The translations under genes were made by a program, and so were the position numbers. A stretch of DNA of 64,000 nucleotides from JBALVT01 sp036960305 (GTDB lineage Bacteria; Pseudomonadota; Gammaproteobacteria; Pseudomonadales; Halieaceae), in the NCBI GenBank assembly GCA_036960305.1, contig JBALWA010000011.1, positions 28,429 to 92,428 of the forward strand, written 5' to 3'. The notes below the pieces were generated by a model. That model was given only the letters and a program-made list of their open reading frames with translations, had not been told where the DNA came from and searched no databases. This document shows, one piece after another, positions 8,729 through 16,981 of this stretch (positions are counted from its first letter, which is position 1; the number at the start of each line of letters is the position of its first letter).

Positions 8729-10909
8729 TCAATTTTCCCTGTGTGATATCGCCCAACAGCGGTGAATATTCTGATTTCGCTGAAAATCGGGATCCAGTGT
8801 TTCACGGCTAATATCAACACAGTGATACTGCTCAGCCAGCGCTTCATCCAGCGCAAAGCCCCGGCGATTATTTGAAAAATACACAACACCCTCCGGCCTC
8901 AATACGTTCATGGCTGCCTGCACCAGCGGGGCATGATCCCTTTGCACATCAAATGAATCCTCCATGCTACGGGAGTTGGAGAATGAAGGTGGGTCCAGTA
9001 ACACCAGATCGTAGGACTGCTGGCAATCTGCCAACCAGGCTATGCAGTTGGCGTGAATAACTTCATTTCGAGTTTCATCCAGGCCATTCACCGCGAGGTT
9101 CTTACGTAACCAGCCCAGGTACGTATTGGACAAATCGACACTGGTCGTGGAGCGAGCACCTCCCCGTGCAGCATGCACCGACGCCGCTCCGGTGTAACAA
9201 AACAGGTTGAGAAAATCGCAGTCCTTCGCTTCCGCCCCTATACGCAGTCGCAGGGGGCGATGATCCAGGAACAAGCCGGTATCGAGATAATCATAAAGGT
9301 TGACCAGCAGCCGCGCCGACCCCTCGCTCACCGTAATAAGTTCGCCGCGATTATCTTCTTTCTCATACTGCTTCTTACCCCGTTGGCGTTGACGCTGTTT
9401 ATAGGCGATGGCAGACTGGGGAATGCCTGTTGCACTGGGCAGTGCATCTACCACCTCCTGTAAGCGTGCAGCGGCTGCATCGGGATCAATCCCCTTAGGC
9501 GCACGGTACTCAGCGACATGTAAATACTCGCCATAAACATCCACGGCAACAGCGTATTCCGGCATGTCGGCATCATACAATCGATAGCAGGAGATGTTCT
9601 CGCGCTTGAGCCAGCGAGACAAGCGTTTGCGATTTTTGGTTATTCGGTTGGCAAACATCTGGCTGCCGGCAGACAGTTCTACCTGCGCCAAACCGGTTTG
9701 ATCACCCCCGGCAACACCTTCGCCGCGAAATTCATTGCCACTAAGATCAAACAACAACAGGCTGGAGGCCAGAGCGCCATTCCACAATGCATAGCGCTTG
9801 TGACTGCGCAAGCCCATCGCCTTCCCAAGATCGATATCTGAGGTAAATATTGCGGCCTGCCAATCGGGAAACTCCCTCAGTATCACTTGTCCCAACTCGC
9901 GATAGAGGTAAACCAGGTTCTCCTTCTCACCGAGTCTTTCACCGTAGGGGGGATTGCAAATAATCAGGCCAAATGGAAGCGGCATATGGGTGGGCTTTGA
10001 CAGTTCCGACAGTGGCCTACAACTGACTCGCACGACTTTTTGCAGGCCGATACGCGCAATATTCTCCTGCGCGTGGCGGATGACTTGCGGGTCGGCGTCA
10101 TAGCCGCGGATTTCAGGTAACTGCGTTTCCCTGCCGCGCTCGGCCCGTGAGCTGGCCTCGCTTAACAAGGCCTGCCACTGCTCTGGGTTGTGTCCTTTCC
10201 AGGACTCAAAACCGAAGCGCTCCCGCATCAAGCCCGGAGCAATATCAGCAGCCATTAAGGCAGCCTCCAGTAACAGTGTGGCCGAACCACACATAGGATC
10301 TATCAAAGCCCCGCCCCGGGCTGCTATGCCGGGCCAATCTGCACGCAACAGCAAAGCGGCGGCCAGGTTTTCCTTCAGCGGCGCCTCTCCGGCCCGCAAC
10401 CGGTAACCACGGCGATGCAAACTCCCACCGGAAAAATCCACACCGACAATTAGACGGGACTTGCTCAAACGGATGTTGAGTCGTATATCCGGGTTCCGTT
10501 TTTCTACCGATGGACGCTGCCCTGTGGTCTCCTTAAACCAGTCAACAATGGCATCCTTACTCCGCTGTGCGCCAAACAAGGTATTACGAATGTGGTCATT
10601 CTGGCCGGAAAAGTCGATCGCAAAGCTCTGCTCGACAGAGAAAAATTGCTCCCAGTTCACACCGCGCAGTTCGCTGTACAGAGCATCGGCATCCGGCGCC
10701 TCACAGGTCAGCACAGGCAACAATATGCGATTGGCCAGTCGCGACCAAAGACAGGCACGGTAACCAACGGACAGCGGCCCTTCAAAGTAGACCCCTGCTA
10801 CCGTCTCGCGGGTAGATAGTGCCCCTAGCGTAGACAATTCCTCGGCCAATAAACCCTCTATACCCCGGGGGCATGCGGCGAACCACTGTTGAACACTGAC
10901 CGCACTCAC
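8729..10909 (-). CDS. rlmL: 23S rRNA m2G2445/m7G2069 methyltransferase RlmKL
   Basis: This two-domain enzyme methylates G2445 (N2) and G2069 (N7) of 23S rRNA during 50S assembly. The N-terminal half has a THUMP domain and a methyltransferase with DPMCGSATLLLEAAL and NPPYGERLG. The C-terminal half is the RlmK methyltransferase with NLFCYTGAASVHAA and DPPSFSNS. The length of about 726 residues is normal for the fused protein. The GTG at 10909 was chosen because AGGAGG (10921-10916) lies six bases upstream; a further GTG at 10915 abuts that site and is too close. Confidence 0.95.
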   Translation of the reverse strand: MSAVSVQQWFAACPRGIEGLLAEELSTLGALSTRETVAGVYFEGPLSVGYRACLWSRLANRILLPVLTCEAPDADALYSELRGVNWEQFFSVEQSFAIDFSGQNDHIRNTLFGAQRSKDAIVDWFKETTGQRPSVEKRNPDIRLNIRLSKSRLIVGVDFSGGSLHRRGYRLRAGEAPLKENLAAALLLRADWPGIAARGGALIDPMCGSATLLLEAALMAADIAPGLMRERFGFESWKGHNPEQWQALLSEASSRAERGRETQLPEIRGYDADPQVIRHAQENIARIGLQKVVRVSCRPLSELSKPTHMPLPFGLIICNPPYGERLGEKENLVYLYRELGQVILREFPDWQAAIFTSDIDLGKAMGLRSHKRYALWNGALASSLLLFDLSGNEFRGEGVAGGDQTGLAQVELSAGSQMFANRITKNRKRLSRWLKRENISCYRLYDADMPEYAVAVDVYGEYLHVAEYRAPKGIDPDAAAARLQEVVDALPSATGIPQSAIAYKQRQRQRGKKQYEKEDNRGELITVSEGSARLLVNLYDYLDTGLFLDHRPLRLRIGAEAKDCDFLNLFCYTGAASVHAARGGARSTTSVDLSNTYLGWLRKNLAVNGLDETRNEVIHANCIAWLADCQQSYDLVLLDPPSFSNSRSMEDSFDVQRDHAPLVQAAMNVLRPEGVVYFSNNRRGFALDEALAEQYHCVDISRETLDPDFQRNQNIHRCWAISHREN

Positions 10910-11062
10910 AAGCACCCTCCTATAATTTCAAGGCGTACAAAAAATATAAAATTATTCATGTATAACAACAACTTAAGATGATTATTTAATTCACATTGCA
11001 CAAAGAGGTACAGATTGATGCCACCGGTTCACACCCTATTAAGGCACCGTGCGGGCAGGCGT

Positions 11063-11833
11063 TCAAACACGCGCTTTCGTCTTCGCTTTCGATTTAGGTC
11101 TGGGTTTTGCTCTGGACTTTGCTTTGGGTTTAGCCTTGCCCTTGGGTGAAACCTTCTTCTGCCCCTTGGCCGCTGCCGGGGCCGTACCATCGGTAGCCGA
11201 GACCTCCGTTGCGTCAGCCAGACGGGCGGCGTCTTTTTCTTTCAACATGACATCGAGCACCAGACTGATAGAGCTATCCATATACTCGTTAAAACGCAGG
11301 TACTCCTCATCGCTGAGGCCACGCAAGGCATCGTGTTGCCGATACAAATTGACGAATCGCCTCTCCCGCTCATACTGCTTCGGTAGCGCAAGTACGCCCC
11401 ACTGCTCCAGTGTCTGCCCTAAAGAGGGGTTGTAGGTACGCATAAACTTGATAAGAAACGGAATGGGGTCGTGTCTGGCCAATAAAGAGGCACAGCGCAA
11501 CATCAATTCCAGCGGCATAATGGTTTTACCGCTTTCGACGTCCTTCAGCACCTCGTTATCCGCAAGCCCGAGGCTCTCTCCCAGGTCCTTGAGAGACAAA
11601 CCAGCGGTCTCGCGTGCATCCCTTAGGAATCGCCCGGCGTCGGCCATAGCCTCCAACCGTTCGGGCTCCATGGATTTAAGCAAGGCAGTGCGCAACCAAT
11701 TATCACCAAACATGGCGGTCATAGTAGCCGTGCTGCGAGCCAATTCCAGTGTCCCACCCGCTACCTGCCCGGTCAGCTTAACCAGGGATTCGATCAGGGA
11801 ATCAGAGTTACTGCCTTCATTAGTATCTGCCAT
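11063..11833 (-). CDS. XRE-type helix-turn-helix protein with histone H1-like tail
   Basis: Residues 70-125 form an XRE-type helix-turn-helix (LRDARETAGLSLKDLGESLG). A helical region of unknown function follows to about residue 200. The last 35 residues are almost entirely Lys, Ala, Pro and Arg in KAKPKAK-type repeats, like histone H1 tails and AlgP-type bacterial proteins, and should bind DNA or RNA without sequence specificity. The start is the ATG at 11833 rather than the GTG two codons upstream; no strong Shine-Dalgarno site was found for either. It is the last gene of a minus-strand run and lies 29 bases after the PhyH-type gene. The target genes are unknown. Confidence 0.75.
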   Translation of the reverse strand: MADTNEGSNSDSLIESLVKLTGQVAGGTLELARSTATMTAMFGDNWLRTALLKSMEPERLEAMADAGRFLRDARETAGLSLKDLGESLGLADNEVLKDVESGKTIMPLELMLRCASLLARHDPIPFLIKFMRTYNPSLGQTLEQWGVLALPKQYERERRFVNLYRQHDALRGLSDEEYLRFNEYMDSSISLVLDVMLKEKDAARLADATEVSATDGTAPAAAKGQKKVSPKGKAKPKAKSRAKPRPKSKAKTKARV

Positions 11834-11862
11834 GCGCACAGGATAGCCTATTCGGCCACTAA

Positions 11863-13029
11863 TTACCGCTGCTGAGGGGTGACAACGTGCCCGTCACCGC
11901 CCTCCAGTAGCACATCGTTGTAGTGCCGCTGGCCGCGATGGTTTTCGAACTCGGGCTGAAAAGACAACAAGATGCTGCTCCTGAATGGCCCAATAGAGGA
12001 ACGCGGTGACGGGGCTTGATGCATGACATCGCCGTAGTGCAGCGTCACATCACCCGTGCAAGCTGCTGCGGCAATACCGGCCTGCCCCTGGGGCACTGGA
12101 CAGCTAAAGCGATGAGACCCTGGTAGAAACCGCAACTCCCCCGCATCTTCAGTCGCATCGCTGAGATAAATACTCACATTAATAACCGGGCACATCGCTG
12201 CATGCCCACCCATCCCGCAATCACGATGCCAGGGCAGGTCGGACAAACCCTCTTTCATCTCGGGTGTCTTGAATACCACCGTAATCGCATCAACTGCGCC
12301 AGGGTCGCGCATGGCCAAGCCCTCTGGCATGAGCGCATGCAATTGTTGCATCCTTTCGTCGTACGCAATTCCCCGCAACAAGGACTGAGAGCCACCGTTC
12401 AGAACACGGGTAACGACATCTTTCCCCCGCGCATCAACGCCCCACCAGGAAGCCTTGTCATTGACCGTAGCGGCCTCCCGCAGCACATCGGCCACTTGTT
12501 GAAACGCATGAACCTCCTGAGCCGAGAAAACCCCTTTAAGCAAGAGGTAACCGGAGGTGTCCAAATAATGTTTCATGTCCGGTTCACTGTCCCGATCGAG
12601 GCAAAACTCCCGCCCCGGATCCAGCGGACTACCTGAGTAGTCTAGCAATTCCAGCTTGTTTTCATCGTAGAGAGGCCGACCCGTATAGAGGCTACGCAAA
12701 ATCGGCTCCCAAACCAAAAACTGCAGCATATCGCCGCGACTTCCCGCTCCCAGTTTATTGCCGTATAAAAGCGCCGGGGCCGTCTCCAGGTCCGCCACCA
12801 GGCCCTGCCATTGCTCCAGTGTCAGTTCGATCACCGTATCAGCCGCATCTCCTTCGCTAACACGAATTCGCCCCGCTTCGGGAAAATAACTGAAGGCCTG
12901 GTCGGTACCGATAATACGAAAACCCAGGGAGCAGAGATCAGCGGTATGGCTGGGGACCAACACATTGCCATAGACCAACGCCGATTTGGGCAGCGTGTGC
13001 ACATGAAAATCGCAAAAATCTATCGCCAT
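11863..13029 (-). CDS. Phytanoyl-CoA dioxygenase (PhyH) family protein
   Basis: The C-terminal two thirds has the PhyH-type Fe(II)/2-oxoglutarate oxygenase pattern: the HxD pair His268/Asp270 in WHRDCGMGG, the distal His337 in GDVMHQAPS and a likely 2-oxoglutarate-binding Arg shortly after. The N-terminal 130 residues contain a stretch (about 55-120) that resembles an SCP2-like lipid-binding fold, which would fit a lipid or acyl substrate; this is inference. The ATG at 13029 has AGG about eight bases upstream and starts just after the stop of the lipoprotein gene. The substrate is unknown. Confidence 0.75.
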   Translation of the reverse strand: MAIDFCDFHVHTLPKSALVYGNVLVPSHTADLCSLGFRIIGTDQAFSYFPEAGRIRVSEGDAADTVIELTLEQWQGLVADLETAPALLYGNKLGAGSRGDMLQFLVWEPILRSLYTGRPLYDENKLELLDYSGSPLDPGREFCLDRDSEPDMKHYLDTSGYLLLKGVFSAQEVHAFQQVADVLREAATVNDKASWWGVDARGKDVVTRVLNGGSQSLLRGIAYDERMQQLHALMPEGLAMRDPGAVDAITVVFKTPEMKEGLSDLPWHRDCGMGGHAAMCPVINVSIYLSDATEDAGELRFLPGSHRFSCPVPQGQAGIAAAACTGDVTLHYGDVMHQAPSPRSSIGPFRSSILLSFQPEFENHRGQRHYNDVLLEGGDGHVVTPQQR

Positions 13030-13037
13030 ATCAAACC

Positions 13038-14174
13038 TCACTCAACCGGGGGAAGACCGGTTTCGAGTGCAAATATCGAGCGCAGGATGGCGCGCCATTC
13101 ATTGTACTGGGATTCCAGGCTACCGTTGAGACGGAATACCTTGCCCTCAACTTCCATCACTGTGGGCGCGACCTCATTGTTGAACCCCTGAGCCAGTTCG
13201 TCCAGGTCCTGATCGTGCTCCTTAGATCGGCTATAGGCATTATAGGTTTGTTGCATCGCTGCAAACGTCCCCCGTCTACCCTCACGCTCCTTGTTTGCAA
13301 CCCGCTCCTCATATTCCTCTTTGTATATCGCCAACTCCCTGCCATTCTGTCGCCAGAGGTTATAGGTTGGCGTCATACGATCATAGAGCTCTTGATACTG
13401 CTCATCCGCATTGTCGATAAACAGGTATTCCTGGTTCTTGATTCGCTGTACGCGCCCCAGCATGGGATCATCCTCAGCTGGCAGGCGACGCACAACCAGG
13501 TTGCCCTCTTCATCGGGCGTTACAAAACCGGCAAACGCGTCCGGTGAAAGACTGGCAGCGTATTGCAGCAGCGAAACATCCCTGATTCGAGCGAGTTCGT
13601 CCTGCGAGAGCTTCTCCCGGAAGTCCAGCAGGTCGTTAGAAATTTTACGGTAGAGATCGATATAGGGGTCCCCCCCCAGCGCAACAGGATAGTCCTGTGT
13701 CCTGGCGACATCGGTATAGGCACGATCCAGCCAAACCCTGCCCGAAGCATCGTTGGCGCGAATGTGCACAGACAAACGCGAGCCATCTGAGACCAGAATT
13801 TTTCCGGTCAGCTGTAATTCAGCGGTAGCATCGGGCTTGGGCAATACCCTGACGGCTCCCCAGGCCTGGGTATCAACCAGTACCCGTCGCAGGAGATAGG
13901 GCAAGTATCTGGCCTCAGCCTTACGTATCTCGGGAAAAATGCCCAGCTTGCTCAAGGAGGCAGGATCTTTGGGAATACCGGGGTCAAAAATAACAAGCCC
14001 GATATCCAGTAACGCGTATTCAGCCGGCACACCGGAAGGCAACCGTAAATTGACATCCCCCACAGCCACCGTCTGTGGCTCTGAAGACTGGGAGGATGAA
14101 GCTTCATTTTTGTCCGGACTACCAGAACAACCCCATAGAAGCGCCAGAATGCCCGCTAGCAAGAGCGACCTCAT
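13038..14174 (-). CDS. Predicted lipoprotein of unknown function
   Basis: The N-terminus MRSLLLAGILALLWGC is a lipoprotein signal peptide with the lipobox Cys at residue 16. The mature protein of about 360 residues has a beta-rich middle part (a segment around residues 60-160 reads like an envelope-complex fold) and a charged helical C-terminal half with YEERVANKEREGRR. No family with known function was recognised. The ATG overlaps the stop of the upstream gene (ATGA) and has GGAGGG before it, so it is tightly coupled with that exported protein. Confidence 0.7.
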   Translation of the reverse strand: MRSLLLAGILALLWGCSGSPDKNEASSSQSSEPQTVAVGDVNLRLPSGVPAEYALLDIGLVIFDPGIPKDPASLSKLGIFPEIRKAEARYLPYLLRRVLVDTQAWGAVRVLPKPDATAELQLTGKILVSDGSRLSVHIRANDASGRVWLDRAYTDVARTQDYPVALGGDPYIDLYRKISNDLLDFREKLSQDELARIRDVSLLQYAASLSPDAFAGFVTPDEEGNLVVRRLPAEDDPMLGRVQRIKNQEYLFIDNADEQYQELYDRMTPTYNLWRQNGRELAIYKEEYEERVANKEREGRRGTFAAMQQTYNAYSRSKEHDQDLDELAQGFNNEVAPTVMEVEGKVFRLNGSLESQYNEWRAILRSIFALETGLPPVE

Positions 14175-14878
14175 TTGGAGCCCTCCGTAGTACAAACCTT
14201 GCCTCGGGTCAGGGTTACTTCGCAGCTTATACCGGACTTGCCGGGCTCAAACCGGTTGTACACCCGGTTCAGTGTAAACGGATAGGAAACTCGATCGGAA
14301 ACCACCGTCGTAGCAACATTCAAGCGTTCACCTGACGGCCCAAGGGTAAAACGGTGTTGTATCGACACACCTTCCGGAAGCAAAATCCTGAACAGCATTT
14401 GATGAGAGTCCCAACCACAGGACTCATTGCCAAAAGGTGTTTCCACCGTCTGGAAGTAATCGCCGTAAAACTCACAACTAAGAGCGAAGGTCTGTTCGCG
14501 CTTAACTTTGATTTCGTGGTCGCTCTGCGTCACTTCCAAAAGCTGTGACTGGGTAATCATGTCGGCCATCTGCGCCAGACCTATCACCGAGGGACCGCTG
14601 TTATAGCCACTTCCCGACCCCATCGACATACTACTGTTGGAGCGATTCATATTGCCATTTGATTGCCGTGCAGCCCTGCGTTGTAACTCTCGCACCATGG
14701 TATCCAGTCTGGCCTGGATGTTGTCACTGTCGGCGTAGTCCATTTCCCAGTGGCCACTGAAGTCCACCGTTTTTCCATTGCGATTTTGCAGTTTCTGGCC
14801 GTGGCTCAAACTGGAAAGAAAAATGCAGGCCAGCAGGCAAAACAGTGAGAGAGGATGTTTTTTGGGCGTAATCATCAT
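14171..14878 (-). CDS. Exported protein of unknown function
   Basis: The protein starts with a typical Sec signal peptide (HPLSLFCLLACIFLSSLSHG) and continues with about 210 residues that include a Ser/Asn/Met/Gly-rich segment near residues 75-95. Several Cys residues in the mature part could form disulfides. No domain was recognised. The frame extends upstream to 14947, but the signal peptide fixes the start at one of two adjacent ATGs (14878 or 14875). A perfect 15-bp inverted repeat lies directly upstream. Its stop codon overlaps the lipoprotein start, so the two products may act together in the envelope. Confidence 0.65.
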   Translation of the reverse strand: MMITPKKHPLSLFCLLACIFLSSLSHGQKLQNRNGKTVDFSGHWEMDYADSDNIQARLDTMVRELQRRAARQSNGNMNRSNSSMSMGSGSGYNSGPSVIGLAQMADMITQSQLLEVTQSDHEIKVKREQTFALSCEFYGDYFQTVETPFGNESCGWDSHQMLFRILLPEGVSIQHRFTLGPSGERLNVATTVVSDRVSYPFTLNRVYNRFEPGKSGISCEVTLTRGKVCTTEGSK

Positions 14879-14889
14879 GGGAAGGGCTA

Positions 14890-14934
14890 GTGTAGTGTCC
14901 TGTATAAATATGCACTTTATACAGGACACTGCAC
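14890..14934. promoter_or_regulatory. Long perfect inverted repeat upstream of the exported protein gene
   Basis: The arms 14894-14908 and 14916-14930 (AGTGTCCTGTATAAA and its complement) are perfect over 15 bases around a 7-base loop, and four more pairs (one G-T) extend the stem to 14890 and 14934. It lies 12 bases before the ATG at 14878 and 35 bases after the stop of the upstream gene. It may be an operator, an mRNA processing hairpin or the remnant of a small mobile element. No T-run follows. Confidence 0.55.
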
Positions 14935-14968
14935 TAATGAAACCCAATACAGACTAAAATCAGGTCAA

Positions 14969-15916
14969 TTAAGGGGAAATATTCATGCGACCCAGCCAGA
15001 TGGCCAGACCCTGTGCATTCAAGGCCGCGTCACTTTCCACCACAAGACGACAGGCTTCCACGCCGTCGGGTGGCGCCACCGCTGCCAAATGCGTCAGGGT
15101 ATAGTCCGCTATATGTTTTGCGAGCGCCTCGTTTTGCCCCGGATACAGGGGAGCAAATGACTGGTAGGCAGCCACTTGCTGGCAGAGTAGCTCGGCCAGG
15201 TCATCGCTATAAGCCAATTCGCCATAGTGCGTGAGATACATACGCTCGGGCGAATAGGAACGCAAGAGCGCTACCGACTCAATAAAAGCCTCGGGACGAA
15301 ACTGGTTGGGCGTGGTTGAAGGCATCACAAAATTCCCGGCCTCAAATCGCATTTCCCGGTAGGACAGACCGAACATATCGCCACTGAACCAGCCCTTGCT
15401 GTCCTCGTCCCAGACGCAGAAATGATGGTCAGCATGCCCCTGTGTGAAGCGCAGACGCAAACGACGCCCGCCCAGATCCAGCACCATATCATCCTCGGCC
15501 TCTATCACCCGATGGGACTCCACGGGCACGACTGTCCCATACAAATACTGGAATTTTTCTTCGCCATAGACGTCTATCGAGCTGGCAACGAGACGGGACG
15601 GGTCGATCAGGTGGCGCGCCCCTTTGGGGTGAACGACCAGTGAAGCCTGCTCAAAGGACTGCATCATAAGGCCGGCTCCGCCGGCGTGATCCAAATGGAC
15701 ATGGGTGGGGATGACGTATTTGACCTGAGCGCTGTCCAGTGATTTATCCGCCATGCAACGCTGCAGGTTGCCTACGCTATTTGCCGTTCCGGTTTCAATG
15801 ACGGCACATTCGCCGCCGTGTTCCAGCAGATAAAAACACGCCATGCCAAAGTCACCGTAGTTGGCATCTATGCAGCTAATCCCCCGCCCGATATCCTCGT
15901 AAACTCTCTTACTCAA
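14969..15916 (-). CDS. Metallo-beta-lactamase fold hydrolase
   Basis: The zinc-binding signature THVHLDHAGG gives His72, His74, Asp76 and His77; further ligands are expected from TQGHADHHF, WFSGDMFG and the late YLTHYGE. The overall pattern resembles glyoxalase II-like or lactonase-like single-domain hydrolases with a helical C-terminal extension, 315 residues in total. It follows the LLM oxidoreductase gene by 39 bases in the same direction. The substrate is unknown; hydrolysis of a thioester or lactone is plausible for this branch. Confidence 0.8.
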   Translation of the reverse strand: MSKRVYEDIGRGISCIDANYGDFGMACFYLLEHGGECAVIETGTANSVGNLQRCMADKSLDSAQVKYVIPTHVHLDHAGGAGLMMQSFEQASLVVHPKGARHLIDPSRLVASSIDVYGEEKFQYLYGTVVPVESHRVIEAEDDMVLDLGGRRLRLRFTQGHADHHFCVWDEDSKGWFSGDMFGLSYREMRFEAGNFVMPSTTPNQFRPEAFIESVALLRSYSPERMYLTHYGELAYSDDLAELLCQQVAAYQSFAPLYPGQNEALAKHIADYTLTHLAAVAPPDGVEACRLVVESDAALNAQGLAIWLGRMNISP

Positions 15917-15955
15917 AGCCCTCTCCTGGCGTATTAAAATATGGGCCGATTCACC

Positions 15956-16966
15956 CTATGGCTGTTTCAGTTCAGCGATGATTTGCTTCCACATTGCATC
16001 GGGCGCCGAGTAGGGAGCATAAATCGCCAGCCGATCCGCATGCCGCCCATATTTTTCACGTAGCTTGGCCGCAATTTCATGGGGCTCGCCCTGCGTCGTG
16101 AAAGCGTCGACAAAATCGTCATCGATGCTGTCCGCAAGTTCATCCCATTTACCTTCCTTGGATAGTGCGTTTAGACGTGGTTGAAGATCACCAAAGCCAA
16201 CGGCATCCATGGGAGGACGATAAGCCGGTGTAGACGCGTAAAAACCCAGCAGTGATTTGACGCTATCCCTGGCGATCTGGCGAGCCTGTTCGCTTTCACC
16301 GGTTATCACGATCGCATTAATCTGGAGAATAAAATCCCCCCTGTCGCGGCCGGATATCTCCAGTCCACGATCAACCGCTGGCAAGGCCTTCTCCTCAAGA
16401 AATGGCATACTATTAAACGGGTGAACGATCAATCCGTCGGCAACCTCTCCTGCTACCTCGGTCATTTTGGGACCCAGGGCACCGAGCAAAACCGGTGGAG
16501 GACCAAATGGATTTGGGCCGGGGTCGAACATGGGTGTCATCAGGGTATGTTGATAGTAAGGCCCCCGGTGATCCAGTCGGCCGCCACTTTGCCAGGCCGC
16601 AAAAATAGCTTTCAGGGCCGAGATATAATCACGCATGCGCGCTGCCGGAGGGCTAAATTCCACACCGAAGCGTTTCTCGATGTGTGCCTTGACCTGTGAG
16701 CCGATGCCCAGCAGGAACTTTCCCTTGCTGAAGGTCTGTAAATCCCAGGCCTGATACGCCAGATGCATGGGATTGCGAGGGAAAGCGACAGCTATACCGG
16801 TGGCAATATCCAGTGCAGGCGCGTGTTCGGAAGCGACAACCAGGGGATAAAAGGGGTCCCAGCTACCCTCCAGGGAATAAACACCATCGTAGCCGATGCC
16901 TTGCAGGCGCTTTGCTTCAGTTGCCGCTTCGCCCAATTGGGCGTAGAAAGGTCCATCTATTTTCAT
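15956..16966 (-). CDS. LLM-class oxidoreductase, TIGR03617-like
   Basis: The 336-residue protein has the luciferase-like monooxygenase TIM barrel: a GYDGVYSLEG start, FPRNPMHLAYQAWDLQTFSKGKFLLGIGSQ-type core near residue 65-95 and LGALGPKMTEVAGEVADGLIVHP near 165. This arrangement resembles the TIGR03617 group, whose members in actinobacteria are predicted to use F420. Whether this organism makes F420 cannot be judged from the window, and FMN is the alternative. It starts 15 bases after uxuA ends and probably shares its transcript. Confidence 0.75.
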   Translation of the reverse strand: MKIDGPFYAQLGEAATEAKRLQGIGYDGVYSLEGSWDPFYPLVVASEHAPALDIATGIAVAFPRNPMHLAYQAWDLQTFSKGKFLLGIGSQVKAHIEKRFGVEFSPPAARMRDYISALKAIFAAWQSGGRLDHRGPYYQHTLMTPMFDPGPNPFGPPPVLLGALGPKMTEVAGEVADGLIVHPFNSMPFLEEKALPAVDRGLEISGRDRGDFILQINAIVITGESEQARQIARDSVKSLLGFYASTPAYRPPMDAVGFGDLQPRLNALSKEGKWDELADSIDDDFVDAFTTQGEPHEIAAKLREKYGRHADRLAIYAPYSAPDAMWKQIIAELKQP

Positions 16967-16981
16967 CGGGTGTACTCATGA

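Noticed and set aside
9173..9463. Plus-strand frame with hydrophobic stretch inside rlmL
   Set aside because: The hydrophobic stretch arises from the antisense of the RlmK domain; no family match and no start signal.
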